Assembly (NCBI GenBank): GCA_009667805.1
Contig: CM019063.1
Span: forward strand, 189,107,661-189,171,660
Length of the DNA: 64,000 nucleotides
Reading direction: 5' to 3'
From: Leptobrachium leishanense
Taxonomy: Eukaryota > Chordata > Amphibia > Anura > Megophryidae
Both the position numbers and the translations under genes were made by a program. The notes under the pieces were generated by a model that did not search any database, was not told the DNA's origin, and saw nothing but the letters and a program-made list of their open reading frames with translations. Of the stretch, positions 39,953 to 53,865 are shown piece by piece. Each line of letters begins with the position of its first letter. The first letter of the stretch is position 1.

Positions 39953-41069
39953 ACCCTTTCGCTGCTGAGGCATTTCACGCCTCTGTGCTGAGCTCATTTT
40001 TACCTGTTTCGCTCATCTTGTTTAAACGCGTTTTGAAGGCTTATTTTAGTATATGACCCAGACATATTATATATCGTTCTTTCCGGCAGACTCGGCAGAT
40101 TCATAATATATCATTATTATATGTATACGTCATGTCCTGTCTGTATATTATAACAAAAAAATGCAATAAAATTAGAATTTTCAATAATTTACAACGTGTA
40201 AAGTGTTTTTTTCACATTTTAACATGCGAGCAAATGCGGTTATATTCTGTATGGGGTGTGCTTGTTAAAAAAATTAGAAATGGGGTCTCGTTACATTTTT
40301 TTGGGGGGAAAATTACACGATTTTTAACAAACGCACCGCATACAAAAATCATTAGTGCAGCATCATTATTCCCATTATAATTGAAATGGGAACAATATTG
40401 CTGCATTAACAAAACAAAACAAAAAAAACTTTTTACATGGTCATGTTTGGTATCGTTGGAAAGGCCATGCCCTGGCCGATCCAACGATATCAAACATTAA
40501 CCCCTAGCTGCCATGGATCGGGAGATAGGGGGTTCATTGGAACCCCCTATCTCAACCATTGCTGGCAGCTAGGGGTTAACTATGCACGATGACGCCAGTC
40601 ATCAGGGGGAGCTCTGTTGGCCAGCTCCGGGAGAGGATCACGTTCCGATGCTTTTCGGCGCCGAATTGTGATCCGGCTCCCCAGGGGTTAACGTCAGCCA
40701 CCGTTTGGAAGGGCAGGCTGTTCCCTTCCAAACGGCGCCTGCAATAACCCTGTGGCCCCCGGCGATCGGGAGGGAGAGAGGTCCGAAGGACCTCCTCCCT
40801 CCCTTTCAGGCGCCTCCTCCGCGCACACGGGGGGTGCCTGAATTAGATGTCATTGCGCCACCACAATGACATCTAATGTCTCCCCCGGGGTCCCGGGGTC
40901 CCGGAGTGCCGGGCTGACATGCTAGATGTCAGCCCACACCGAGGGGGCCAGCAATCAGACGGAATCCCGGCCGATTGCTGCCTCCTGTGCTAGGTTACGC
41001 TGAGCGTGTCCTTAGCACAGGAGGTGCACTTGGTAGGACACGCTAAGCGCGTCCTTAGCAGCCAAGTGG
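39953..41069. mobile_element. piggyBac-like MITE (TTAA duplication)
   Basis: 1117 bp with inverted ends CCCTTTCGCTGCTGAGG and CCACTTGGCTGCTAAGG (inverse of right end), flanked by TTAA (39949-39952 and 41070-41073). TTAA targets with CC-starting ends fit piggyBac; Kolobok is an alternative. No coding region. It contains internal inverted repeats (attcccattataattgaaatggga near 40370). Related fragments lie at 2080-2590. Confidence 0.8.
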
Positions 41070-41073
41070 TTAA

Positions 41074-41916
41074 TAGTAATAAAGAGATACAATGTTTTGG
41101 CTCAATACGCAAGCCTTAATTAAGAGGGCATTCCTGTTTGAGTGCCCCATGCAACATGGGTTCCTCCTCCAGGTCAGAGCACTGGGTCACTTCACATACC
41201 CTCAATTCTCTACTCCACTTCTCAGCTATATGTATTTTGATAAAGTGTACAGAATACTTTTCCTTACAGGCCCTTGGCATCAACATGCTCATGCCTTTGA
41301 CTCACATCATTAACTTAGTTCTGCCACTGCTTATTCAATGGTCCCAATCCCAGACTATTACTGGACTCAGGCCAGCGTTCCACTAGGCCTGCTCTTGCAT
41401 GCCCATCTCTGGGCCGTATTACATACCTCCTGCTAAAATGGGGACACTATGGTGGAAAACCTGTGCCTGTAGGTTTCCTCTTAGCATCCCCGATTTAGCA
41501 CCCTCTTACGGGCAGGCACTGATTCAGCAGCCTGCCCCACAGGGCCGGTTTAAGATCTCTATGGGCCTGGAGCTGAATATTTTTGGACTTTTCTTTGGAA
41601 TTTAGTGAAATGAAAACATATTTAAGGTTATTTAATAGTGCACATACAGGTATATCTAACCAGGCAGATACAGTGTGAGAAAATTTACATTCAGATTTCG
41701 ATCATTTACAGCGTGTAAAATTGTTTCACATTTTATCATCCAAATCTTTGTGGTTATATATCCTATAGGGAATTCTTGCCAAAAAAAAAAAATTGAAATG
41801 GGAACCTGTTACTGCATTTTTCTGAGAAAATATACAATTTTAACCCAAAAAATAAATTTTTCCCTTGTTTTACTGGCCTTGCTCCCAGCGTGGGAAATGA
41901 GAGGGTGAGCAATGGC
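41074..41916. other. No feature recognised
   Basis: Flank left of the BEL LTR. A few short open frames (for example 41092-41386) match nothing I know and have no supporting signals. Confidence 0.55.
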
Positions 41917-42271
41917 TGTTCTGTTTCTCCACCAAAGCACTGAGAATGTGATCTCTTAACTTACAGTTGTGATGATTTGGCGATAACTCCCAGTCTTAGA
42001 TGAATTACAGACAGTAACTCAATCCAGATGATACCTTGAAGATCTGATGAAGTTTTATTCCATAAACTGTAGAAAATCCACAACAATATACATAGGATAG
42101 GTCAACAAATCATAGTGTGATGTGGGTCCATTTAGGCTTGCTAAGGATTACTGGGAAATGAACAAGAGTGGAGCTATCTGGACAGGAAATCACTGAACCA
42201 TGAGGAGGGGGAGGAGAGAAACCCAGGGTTAGATGAGACATGTGCAATTCTTAAAGGCATATCACAAGGCA
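41917..42271 (-). repeat. BEL LTR (3' LTR)
   Basis: About 355 bp, TGTTCTG... to ...AAGGCA on the plus strand. The first 120 bp are repeated at 63881-64000. The right limit is set by a CA end and by where the LTR-like unit begins, so it is approximate. Confidence 0.65.
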
Positions 42272-42648
42272 TGCTCCGTGTCTTTGTTTTGATCCCAAAG
42301 TGGATTTTGTTTCTGGGGGAGCATTAATAAAGGCCCACCAGTCTACCTCATGTTTGACAAGCAGCATGAGCAGGTATGGTTTGCTATGTAGCAGCCTGTG
42401 GTTTAATTTTGGTTAGGACTCACCCTTATAGAGGTGCAATGACATTGGCGGGCGAGCTAGTCTTATAATGGCCATTAATAAGAAACCAAACCTCTAATTG
42501 TGTTTAGTTTCACACGGTATAATTGGAGTAAGCGCAGATGACATTTTTTTCTTTGTTATGTTCTACACATGTTGTTGGGCTGGATGCATTTGGTGGTTGC
42601 AGCCAACCCTTCGGGGAATAGGCGCGACCCCACCCCTCCTGCACTATG
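42272..42648 (+). repeat. LTR-like unit, first copy
   Basis: Shares with 44300-44680 an almost identical stretch from ctccgtgt, ttgatcccaaagtggatttt, a(g)cataaataaaggccc, to cctcctgcactatg. The Tc1 copy 3 inserted at its right end. Its inner part (gaggtgc..tgac..ggcgagct, aatggccatt, agcgcagatgaca) is a diverged form of the repeats at 5425-6340. Confidence 0.8.
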
Positions 42649-42650
42649 TA

Positions 42651-44256
<1,606 letters not shown>

Positions 44257-44258
44257 TA

Positions 44259-44685
44259 TGTTTCAATGTACTTCCAGCCAGGTCATCCCTGCAGCAAGAC
44301 TCCGCTCCGTGTGTTTGTTTTGATCCCAAAGTGGATTTTGTTTCTGGGGAGCATAAATAAAGGCCCACCAGTCTACCTCATGTTTGACAAGCAGCATGAG
44401 CAGGTATGGTTTGCTATGTAGCAGCCTGTGGTTTCATTTTGGTTAGGACTCACCCTTATAGAGGTGCCGTGACGTTGGCAGGCGAGCTAGTCTTATAATG
44501 GCCATTAATAAGAAACCAAACCTCTAATTGTGTTTAGTTTCACACGATATAATTGGAGTAAGCGCAGATGACATTTTTTTCTTTGTTATGTTCTACACAT
44601 GTTGTTGGGCTGGATGCATTTGGTGGTTGCAGCCAACCCTTTGGGGAATAGGCGCGACCCCACCCCTCCTGCACTATGTGAAACA
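44259..44685 (+). repeat. LTR-like unit, second copy (TGTTTCA...TGAAACA)
   Basis: 427 bp beginning TGTTTCA and ending TGAAACA, i.e. TG...CA with 7-bp inverted ends, with an ataaataaa stretch inside. This looks like an LTR. It follows the first unit head-to-tail (Tc1 copy 3 lies at the join). I found no associated internal coding region. Confidence 0.6.
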
Positions 44686-44879
44686 TGACACTCCCCATCG
44701 AAATCTATGATTTCTATAATTAAATAAATAAAGATTCTTTTCCAGGAACATCTGAAAAACAAGAGGGAAGGGAAGAACAAGATAAAATAATGCGAACTTA
44801 CATTAACAATTCTTGCAGATCTTGATGTTGATGGTCCAGGCTGTGACAAGAACAGTCAGTGAGTCCATCTTCAGAGGGG

Positions 44880-46100
44880 AAGGCAGCAACATGCACCAAT
44901 CCTTCTTACCTCCCTTTGAATCAAATGAATGACTCGTAAGGCTTGTCTTCCTTTTTTGGCAGAAGAAGTACTAGTTCCTTTATAGGCCTGAAGTAAAGTG
45001 TGGAGAATCCTTTTTTCATGAATAAAAAGTAAAGTTGTAAAGTTTTCTGGTCCAGTACCAGTCTAGGACTTTTTTTGCAACTCCAATCATGAGTTCCCAA
45101 GAGCCTCCCATGTGAAAGGAGTGAGGTGGGTTGAATTCCCATTTACACTTGTTGTCATTCAAGAAGTTCAGTATCTTTTCTGGTCGAGAGGCCTCCTGAA
45201 TTGTGGGGGGGCCTTTACAGATGTGCCACTTGTGACATTCTTTGTCCATGTCAGAGCTGTTTGTAAATTGATGAGCAATGTGAATAAGACGTGCAATGAC
45301 TCGTACAACAGAAGACCACTTGGAAAAGCGTTCAAAATGGTGAGCACTCAGCCTTACACTCAACACCTCTGTGAAAGAAAGGGTAACGGTAACAGCCCTA
45401 ATTTCTTTATCAGATTCTGGTTCAACCAATTCAAAGGTCGAATTTGTAGAATTTGAGATGAGGTCTTCATTCAAGAGTATTGGTGGGGATAGCCATAATG
45501 TGTCCAGAAATGCAGTAGCAGGTACTGCACGCGTAAGGCTAGGGTCAGACGAACGCATTTTCACGTTGTCTGTGAAAAAGTGCGTTCGAACGAATGGACG
45601 CATTTTTTCACGGAGTACGCGATAGCGGTCATACAATGCGCATTTGCGTTCGTGATTTTGTACGGATCATCAATAAAACACTTTGTGCATCTGGACGTTA
45701 TGTTGGCCGGACATTAGCAGTGTCTGACATCTCCAATTCACGCACACACGCCGCTAGCAGACGCAGCGCACTCTGTACAACCGTACTAGCGGTTTTACGT
45801 TCTCGACAAAATGAGTTCGTTTGCCACTTGCGTTGCGCAGCCGGACTTTTGTGCGACCGTACTTCGTATATTGGCCGTCATTGCCCGGCATTTGCTGCTA
45901 CTACGGCCGTGATTAAGTGCGCCTGCACGCGCGTTCGCACTGCCTCAGTCTGACCCTAGCCTAACTTGTTCAGCAGGGTTGAAGTTAGTGCCATTGTTCA
46001 GGTGTAGACAACTTTCTTATACGTTCCACTCTATTGCCGACATACACGTGGAACTGTCTTGGCTGATTATGTATGTATCCTAGCACTATTTTGCTATCTG
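44880..46100 (-). pseudogene. BEL/Pao integrase and C-terminal region, broken
   Basis: Minus-strand fragments. From 45533 leftwards: ERFSKWSSVVRVIARLIHI, then WHICKGPPTIQEA, then WEFNPPHSFHMGGSWELMIG, which match the integrase part of BEL/Pao polyproteins; the usual catalytic segment between the last two is largely deleted. Further left the frame is degraded to about 44880. To the right it is interrupted by the MITE 45537-45961 and continues to about 46100. Not functional. Confidence 0.78.
45537..45961. mobile_element. PIF/Harbinger-type MITE
   Basis: 425 bp with inverted ends GGCTAGGGTCAGAC and TAA duplication (45534-45536 and 45962-45964). Same family as 17642-19738. Non-coding. Inserted in the BEL integrase region; an apparent open frame that runs from it into the integrase is a chance fusion. 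Confidence 0.9.
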
Positions 46101-46108
46101 TGTAAAAG

Positions 46109-47323
46109 TCAAAATGAGTCTATTTCAGTGTCTGTTTCAAGTTCTATAAGCTCAGCAATTTTTACACCTAACACAGCTGCGCAAAGTTCAAGCCTTGGAA
46201 TAGTATATGCAGGTTTTGGTGTGAGCTTGGACTTGCCCATGATAAATCCTAGACTTGCTCCACCGCTGGGATCTGTGACCCGAAGATAAGCCACTGCAGC
46301 TATGGCTTCGTTGGATGCATTGGAGAAGACATGGATCTTCTGGTGGCATTCTTTAAAGATGCAGGGGTGTAAGCACGTGGTATCTGGAGTTGTTCTAACG
46401 CTTGTAGAGATTGTTTCCAGGATTCCCACCTTTGTTGTTTCTCCTTGGGTAAGGGGGTATCCCAGTCTGAGCTTTCAGAAGTAAGCTGTCTCAGCAGTAT
46501 TTTACCCTGAATGGTGAGAGGTGCTATGAAACCCAATGGATCATAAATACTGTTCAATGTAGACAGAACTCCGCTTTGTGAAGGGTTTATCACAGGTTGA
46601 TGCTTGAAATGTGAACGTGTCTTGCTTGACATTCCAAACAATCCAAGACTGCGCTGTGTAATGGAAAGGTCCGTTCCTAGTTGGAGTTTCTTCACACTGA
46701 CAGTGTAGTCATCAAATCGAACGGCTCTCATGGCCTTGTCGCTGTTTGAAATGATTGTGAAGTCTTAGGTTTTCAGTGCCAAGCATGTTCTGGGTTCTAG
46801 TGAGAAGGTCAATAGCTTCTTCTTCTGTAGGCAGAGATTTGAGTCCGTCGTCTACATAGAAGTTCTTTTCGACGAACTGTCATGCATCAAACCCAAATTC
46901 TTTCTCTCCTTCTTGAGCCGTTTTCCTCAGTCCATAAATTGCTACTGCGGGAGAAGGACTTTTACCGAAAACATGTACCTTCATCCGGTAGTCTATGACA
47001 TCATTATTGCGATACCATAGGAACCTGAGGAAGTTTCTGTTGTCTTCACAGACGATGAAACAGTGGAACATTTGCTGAATGTCAGCCATAATAGCAATTG
47101 GTTCTTGTCTGAAGCAAAGTAAAATTCCTATGAGGTTGTTGTTCAGATTAGGCCCAGTGAGAAGACTGTTACTGAGGGAGACACCTTCATGTCGAGGACT
47201 TGAGTCGAAGACCACCCTAATCTGATCAGGCTTGCGAGGATGATAGACACCAAAGCATGGAAGATACCAGCATTCTTCTTCCTTCCTTAAGCGGAGGTGC
47301 AGGCTCAGCATGATCTCTCTCAA
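46109..47323 (-). pseudogene. BEL/Pao reverse transcriptase and RNase H, broken
   Basis: Minus strand, 47323-46880: WYLPCFGVYHPRKPDQIRVV, then IMADIQQMFHCFIV with the first catalytic Asp. A TGA near 46878 stops the frame just before the YVDD active-site segment (FYVDDGLKSL, about 46866-46837). A frameshift near 46735 is followed by RAVRFDDYTVSVKKLQLG, SIYDPLGFIAPLTIQGKILL and the RNase H part (HVFSNASNEAIAAVAYLRV, YTIPRLELCAAVLGVKIAEL) to 46109. The family and order are clear; two or more breaks make it dead. The 5' part of RT is missing at the junction with the insertion at about 47330. Confidence 0.88.
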
Positions 47324-47734
47324 ACACTTTCATTTCAACAAATTAAGTGTTCAGAAAAGAAAAAAAAAAGAAAAAAAAGTGAGCTTTAAAATATCCTGTA
47401 TTATATTGTTTTATGTTTTTTTATGTGAAAAAAAAGGGAAGCAGGACGCAGACCAGAAAGTGAAACTAGAAAGGTTAAATTGGTTCCCCTTTTTTTTCTA
47501 TGAACACGCAGATATGTTAACCCTGTAGGGGGAGAAAAAACAAGAAATGTACAACTCTATGCAATTTTGGGTAGAGCAAGGTTTTTTTTTACCTCCTACA
47601 ATAGCTTATTTTGGTTCAAAATGGATGGTTTGCAAACTGTCTGTATCAGAAGATTGCAGGTTGTTATTTTTTTTAAGGAGAAATGCGTATTTTGTATAGG
47701 ATTTTCTAGTTCAGCTCTCTTGGTCTCTGTGACA
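47324..47734. other. Insertion junction, no gene recognised
   Basis: Between the BEL RT remnant and the L2 fragment. Contains A-rich and T-rich runs (aaaaaaaagaaaaaaaag near 47359, a T8 run near 47582) that may be tails of truncated retroelements. Nothing else supported. Confidence 0.4.
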
Positions 47735-48990
47735 CTGCACTCGCTTGGGTTGACTCCTATTTATCCAACAGGTCCTTCTCTGTGTCCTTTGCTGGTAACT
47801 CTTCCTCTTCATTGCCTTTATCTGTTGGTGTACCTCAAGGCTCTGTCCTTGGTCCTCTGCTCTTTTCCATCTACACCTCCTCCCTGGGCAAAATCATCAA
47901 CAGCTTTGGCTTTAATTACCACCTCTATGCTGATGACACTCAGATCTACCTCTCTACCCCTGATCTCTCTCCCCCTGTCCTTTCAAAAGTCAGTGACTGT
48001 TTATCTGGCATCTCCTCCTGGATGGCCTTGCACCACCTAAACATCAACATGTCCAAGACTGAGCTCCTACTTATTCCTCCCTCTAATGCCTCCCCACCTC
48101 CTGACTTCTCTATCACGGTGGAGGGTATCACCATCTCCCCATCAAACCAAGTTCGCTGTCTTGGAGTTACACTTGACTCTGCTCTTTCCTTCATCCCCCA
48201 CATCAAGTCTCTTTCCTCCTCCTGCCGCTACCAATTGCGTAATATTTCCAGAATTCGGCCATTTCTTACTGCTGTCACCACAAAACAACTCATACACGCC
48301 CTGGTAATCTCCCATTATTGCAATAATCTCTTATCTGGCCTCCCTCCGTCCTGCCTCTCCCCCCTACAATCCATCCTGAACGCCTCCGCCAGGCTAATTC
48401 ACCTCACCCGCCGCTCTGTCTCGGCCGCTCCCCTCTGCGAGTCCCTTCACTGGCTCCCCATCCACTGCAGAATTAAGTTCAAAATCCTTATCCTTACCTA
48501 CAAAACCCTCACTAACTCAGCTCCCCACTACCTGTCCTCACTAATCACCAAATACACCCCAGCCCGCTCCCTAAGGTCAAACAGCGACCTGCGCCTAGCT
48601 TCTCCCCGCATCACCTCTTCCCATGATAGACTGCAGGACTTCACACGCGCAGCCCCCATTCTCTGGAACGCTATCCCTCGTACGGTCAGACTTTCCCCTA
48701 ATTTCTCTTCCTTCAAACGCTCCCTTAAAACATTCCTATTTAGGGAAGCCTACCACCCAACTCACTGACGCAACCATCAATCACTCTCACCTTGCAGTCC
48801 TCTCCTCCTGTTTCCAACCCCAACCCCTCTAGATTGTGATTTCCTACGGGAATAGGGCCTCTTCCCCTCTTGTACTGTTTGTCAATTGTTCAATGTATTG
48901 TAACCCTTCTATACTGTGCCTATTGTACAGCGCTGCGGAATATGCTGGCGCTTTATAAATAAAGAATAATAATAAATAAAAAAATAATAG
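47735..48990 (+). pseudogene. L2-type LINE, 3' part with RT and C-terminal domain
   Basis: 5'-truncated L2 (CR1/L2 group) in plus orientation. The open frame 47782-48768 (328 codons) begins inside the reverse transcriptase: [37 protein letters not shown] (active site YADD), [14 protein letters not shown], then the C-terminal region with [46 protein letters not shown] and [12 protein letters not shown]. After the stop the 3' UTR ends in cagcgctgcggaatatgc, gcgctttataaataaag and an (aataat)n tail at about 48990. Endonuclease and most of RT are missing. Confidence 0.92.
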
Positions 48991-49149
48991 TTAATGAAGA
49001 CCCCACAGACAGAGTGTGACCTAGCTATGTACATGATAAAGTTACTAATGTCTGAAAAGTTTTGCCCCCCAATTCTCTAACAGCTCAAGATATTAGTTAC
49101 AACAGTCTAGTGATGCCTGCTGATTAAGTATTAATTTTGATAATAAAAG

Positions 49150-50218
49150 AAAGACGTGAGCAGCACTGAGTATTGGCACCGCATGACATTTCTGCCTTCC
49201 TCCATCAAACCCAGCCCAAATATCTGTCCTCCGCAAGGCACCTGCGCCTGCAATGTTCCGTACTGCTCCCGGATAATGTCGCCCTCGTCCGGTGCTTTCA
49301 CCTGGCTGCTCTCTTTCATTTTCCTGAGGGGGTGGTGACGATGCTGATCGTCACGAGGCCCATATGACCTCTGGTGCAATACCCCTCTGCCCGCACGATT
49401 GCACGATTGCCTCGAAGCCATGTTCCCAGAAACAGCACACCTGCCCTCTGTGTGCAATACTCCTCTCACAGCCCCTTACCTTGACACTGTATGTGAATGG
49501 CTCCCGCTTTGCAGACAAGTCTGGGAAATATCACACAGGGTGCGCAGTCACAAGCAAATTTTCAATCATGTTCAACTTCCCCCCTCGCCCCCACCCTTTC
49601 TGCCCGAAGAAGAAAAAAAAAGCGGAACTACACTCACAGTTCTAAAAGTAAAAGCTTAATACACCAGGAGCCAGAGGAAATCATTTAGCAGACCAGGCAG
49701 GAAAACAGGCAGCCACTCAGACACAGAAAAAGGAACTCGAGCAGCCAATTCCATTATTAGTACAGATTAAAGTTCCACACGCATAAATGGGCCCTCACAC
49801 CTCTCAAAAACATTGATGAATGCCCTCATCGGTCTACACAATCTGTCACCTTTCGAAATACTGTTCGGCACGGCCCCCAGTCTAGGGTGCTATTTCCCTC
49901 AACAATTACAGTTACAGTCTGGCAGCCTAGTAAAATATGTCACCAGTGTTTCAAAAACATTAACTGATATCTATGGTCAGGTGTTCTCTTGCATTCCAGA
50001 CCCTGAAAGTATCGACGGCACTCATCAACTGGTCCCCGGAGATTGGGTACAAGTTAAGAAATTCCTTCGGAAAAACTCCACTTGAGCCCAGATACGACAG
50101 CCCTTTCTAAGTCCTCCTCACAACAGCAACTTCAGTAAAGCTGGAAGGAAAATCCACCTGGATCCACGCTTCCCACTGTAAAAAGACCTGTACACCAGAA
50201 ACGGACCAGACAACAAAA
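49150..50218 (+). pseudogene. Endogenous retrovirus pol remnant (RNase H, integrase C-terminus)
   Basis: Heavily decayed plus-strand pol. Near 49470-49560 is an RNase H start (TLTLYVNGSRFADKSGKYHT). A large internal deletion follows; from 49813 the integrase C-terminal region is seen (LSPFEILFGTAP, then HQLVPGDWVQVKKF), with a stop near 50083 and a frameshift before the last part (ending before env). These motifs are of the gammaretrovirus-like (class I) or epsilon-like type. No intact reading frame remains. Confidence 0.75.
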
Positions 50219-50851
50219 CAACCATGATTATGTATATTCTTCTCATTTGGGGATGGGGATTGAGGGGAAACTGTTGGATACCGCCGTAAATCAGATAGCC
50301 GCTGTCGTATTGCAATAGGTGGGCATTGTCATAGGACAACAGGTGGGAAATGCCAATGTCATGGGACAACAGATTGCTTACGCCAAGGAAATTACTGCCG
50401 CCAAAAAACAAATTAACCACTTTCTGGTATAATTCCTCTCACACTCGAGTGGCAACCTATACCTTTAATTATTGTGAAGTAAACCCTTGCCCAGGCCCCC
50501 GCCTGCAGTGTATCCAGAGAAATGAGATCCCACACAACTACGATATATATATGTGCGTTACCAATAACTATTGGGGACAGGAGTGTGGTAGTTGGGGATC
50601 AGTGGGATGGAATACTGGGGTTTCCTGGGGACACAAACCACAAAGCGCCCTAGACAAGAAAGATAAAAATGGTAAATCACTTCTTACTCGCATGACATTG
50701 AAAATGGCCCCAAACACATGCCCCACCCAAGAACTGCAGGACTCAGATGATGACACAGTATTTAAATCTAGAACAGGGGCGACGGCACTGAAACTAATCT
50801 TAACCCTAGAAAATCCTGGACCCGGGGATGCGGGTATCTATATTCTGGGTA

Positions 50852-52465
50852 CAGTCAGGTCCAGAAATATTGGGACATCGACACAATTCTAACATCTTTG
50901 GCTCTATACACCACCACAATGGAGTTGGAATGAAACAAACACAGTGTGCTTTAACTGCAGACTGTAGCTTTAATTTGAGGGTATATACATCCAACTCAGA
51001 TGAACGGTGTAGGACTTACAGCAGTTTGCAGATGTGCCTCCCTCTTGTTAAGGGACCAAAAGTAATGGGACAATTGGCTTCTCAGCTGTTCCATGGCCAG
51101 GTGTGTGATATTCCCAGAGTTCATTTCAAGTGTGCTATTTGCATTTGGAATCTGTTGCTGTCAACTCTCAAGATGAGATCCAAAGAGCCTTCACTATCAG
51201 TGAAGCAAGCCATCATTAGGCTGAAGAAACAAAACAAACCCATCAGAGAGATAGCAAGAACATTAGGCGTGGCCAAAACAACTGTTTGGAACATTCTCAA
51301 AAAGAAGGAACACACCGGTGAGCTCAGCAACACCAAAAGACCCGGGAGACCACAGAAAACAACTGTGGTGGATGAATGAAGAAGTCTTTCCCTGGTGAAG
51401 AAAACACCCTTCACAACAGTTGGCCAGATCAAGAACACTCTCCAGGAGGTAGGTGTATGTGTGTCAAAGTCAACAATCAAGAGAAGACTTCACCAGAGTA
51501 AATACAGAGGGTTCACCACAAGATGTAAACCATTGGTGAGCCTCAAAAACAGGAAGGCCAGATTAGAGTTTGCCAAACAACACCTAACAAAGCCTTCACA
51601 GTTCTGGAACAAGATCCTATGGACAGATGAGACCAAGATCAACTTGTACCAGAGTGATGGGAAGAGAAGAGTATGGAGAAGGAAAGGAACTGCTCATAAT
51701 CCTAAGCATACCACCTCGTCAGTGAAGCATGGTGATGGTAGTGTCGTGGCGTGGGCATGTATGGCTGCCAATGGAACTGGTTCTCTTGTATTTATTGATG
51801 ATGTGACTGCTGACAAAAGCAGCAGGATGAATTCTAAAGTGTTTCGGGCAATATTATCTGCTCACATTCAGCCAAATGCTGCAGAACTCTTTGGACGGCG
51901 CTTCACAGTGCAGATGGACAATGACTCAAAGCATACTGCAAAAGCAACCGAAGAGTTTTTGAAGGGACAGAAGTGGAATGTTATGCAATGGCCAAGTCAA
52001 TCACCGGACCTGAATCCCATTCAGCATGCATTTCACTTGCTGAAGACAAAACTGAAGGGAAAATGCCCCAAGAACAAGCAGGAACTGAAGACTGTTGCAG
52101 TAGAGGTCTGGCAGAGCATCACCAAGGATGAAACCCAGCAGCGTCTGGTGATGTCTATGCGTTCCACACTTCAGGCTGTGATTGACCGCAAAGGATTTGC
52201 AAACAAGTATTAAGAAGGGAAAGTTTGATTTATGATTATTATTCTGTCCCATTACTTTTGGTCCCTTAACAAGTGGGAGGCACATCTGCAAACTGCTGTA
52301 AGTCCTACACCGTTCACCTGAGTTGGATGTACATACCCTCAAATTAAAGCTGACAGTCTGCAGTTAAAGCACATTGTGTTGGTTTCATTACAACTCCATT
52401 GTGGTGGTGTACAGAGCCAAGATGTTAGAATTGTGTCAATGTCCCAATATTTCTGGACCTGACTG
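50852..52465 (+). mobile_element. Tc1-like element in retroviral env
   Basis: 1614 bp with ~220-bp inverted ends starting CAGTCAGGTCCAGAAATATT, flanked by TA (50850-50851 and 52466-52467). A third Tc1 family in this window, distinct from those at 152 and 17695. Inserted in the SU part of env. Confidence 0.94.
51173..52213 (+). pseudogene. Tc1-like transposase, one nonsense codon and lost catalytic Glu
   Basis: One frame from MRSKEPSLSVKQ (51173) to KGFANKY (stop 52213), 346 codons, broken only by TGA at 51377-51379. N-terminal helix-turn-helix (IREIARTLGVAKTTVWNIL), then a GRPQ motif, then D in ILWTDETK near 51627 and D in VQMDNDSKH near 51917. The third catalytic position reads SPDLNPIQH: Gln (CAG, 52022-52024) replaces Glu, with the normal 34-residue spacing. 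So even without the stop it should be inactive. Few other defects, so it is a young copy. Confidence 0.92.
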
Positions 52466-53865
52466 TATGTGGGAAATTGGGGGGTCAGAGAATCCCTGGA
52501 GCCTGGGAAAATTCCGCCTATGAGATATGTATCTTGCCCCTGACTGGTTCCCTCCACATAACAGTCCAAACCCCCTTAGTCACCACATGATGATCTCTTC
52601 CAATGGTATAGTAGCCATCGCTGATCCCACGTTCAAGGACACTATGGCCATAGAAACAGGTTACTCGGATATGAATGTTTGGTTAGAAAGGATGAAATAT
52701 TGCGCTCAGTCCCACAACAGAACCAATTGCTATGTATGTGGTAGTGCTAGGCCTCATCTAGGTACGGTACCTTTTATTATCCTCGAGGAGATCGAGGAAT
52801 GTTTTCTCAGTTTGTTTACCAACAACACTCTAAATCACGATGTTTGCAAAGAATAGAAGTCCAAATACCCCCTCCAGACACAAAACCCCAGACTCTCAGA
52901 GAGTATCACTATCTGCCCCGGGTGGTTGGGAACTTCACAGAATGTTATTGTGCACGGTACAGCGCTGTGGAGAAGGAGAAAGTGCAAAACCAGGTGATAT
53001 CCCTGAGAGATGTCTATTGGATCTGCGGTGACCTACGAGTCCGCTCCCGCTTGGTAGGTGCGTGGGACAGGGAGTGTGCTCTGGCTAAAGCCATCATGCC
53101 CCTCCACATCCCGCCCTTTGATGATGATCTGCCAATCGCCCACACCCCCGGACTCACTAGACAAAGGAGACAGGTGAAACCCATACCTGGCAGTTTCGAC
53201 CCACACGTCTACATTGATGTCATAGGAGTCCCAAGGGGGGTGCCTGATGAGTTCAAAGCTAGAGACGAGGTAAAGGCGGGATTCGAATCTTTAATCCCCA
53301 TGATAACCATCAACAAGAATGTTGATTGGATTAACTACATCTATTACAACCAGCAGAGGTTTGTTAACTATTCCCGAGATACCCTCCAGGGTTTGGCCGA
53401 CCAGCTAGGCCCGACCTCTGCGATGACCTTCCAGAACCACATGGCCCTCGATATGCTACTGGCAGAGAGGGGTGGGGTCTGTAAGATGCTGAAAGGTACT
53501 GGTGGCTCCTGTTGCACCTTTATCCCGGATAACACAGGCCCCACTGGTAAGGTCACTAAAGCCATTAAACAATTGGAAGACCTGTCTGAGGAACTGAAGA
53601 AGAACTCTGGTATTACTGATCCACGGGATCAGTATTTTGGTTGGATGAGCGGCTGGCAGAAGATCCTCACACAAATAGGAATAGCTATCCTAGTAGTAAT
53701 GGTTCTGTTGGCGGTGATTGGATGTTGTGTTTTACCCTGCATTAAAAAGGTTGTAGAAAGAACTGTGGAATCCACTACCCCTGTTGTGCTTAGTCACTTA
53801 TGTGGGGAAACTGGGGTAGTCATTGACAACTCTTATGGTAACCTACAATTTGATACAGTCCTAAC

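Larger units (their letters stand above)
50224..53860 (+). pseudogene. Endogenous retrovirus env remnant (SU and TM)
   Basis: Starts near 50224 with a hydrophobic leader cut short by a stop, then SU pieces (50350-50850), the Tc1 insertion 50852-52465, more SU (52490-52850, with a CYVC cysteine pair at about 52730), then TM in the frame from 52799. In that frame a basic cleavage-type site RQRR is at residues 121-124, a heptad region follows, then a conserved ALDMLLAERGGVC segment ending in a C-X9-CC motif (C228, C238, C239; the usual form is CX6CC), and a membrane segment at about 291-311. A cytoplasmic tail follows until a CR1 fragment interrupts it near 53866. SU is broken by stops and frameshifts. 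An old, dead viral copy. Confidence 0.82.

Noticed and set aside
41092..41386. Overlapping short open frames as a host exon
   Set aside because: No splice-site context, similarity or codon structure that I could support.
42046..42080. CTGATGA...GAAA in the BEL LTR as a further hammerhead
   Set aside because: The stem does not directly join CTGATGA to GAAA (extra bases gta) and there is no stem III or stem I pairing; a chance match.
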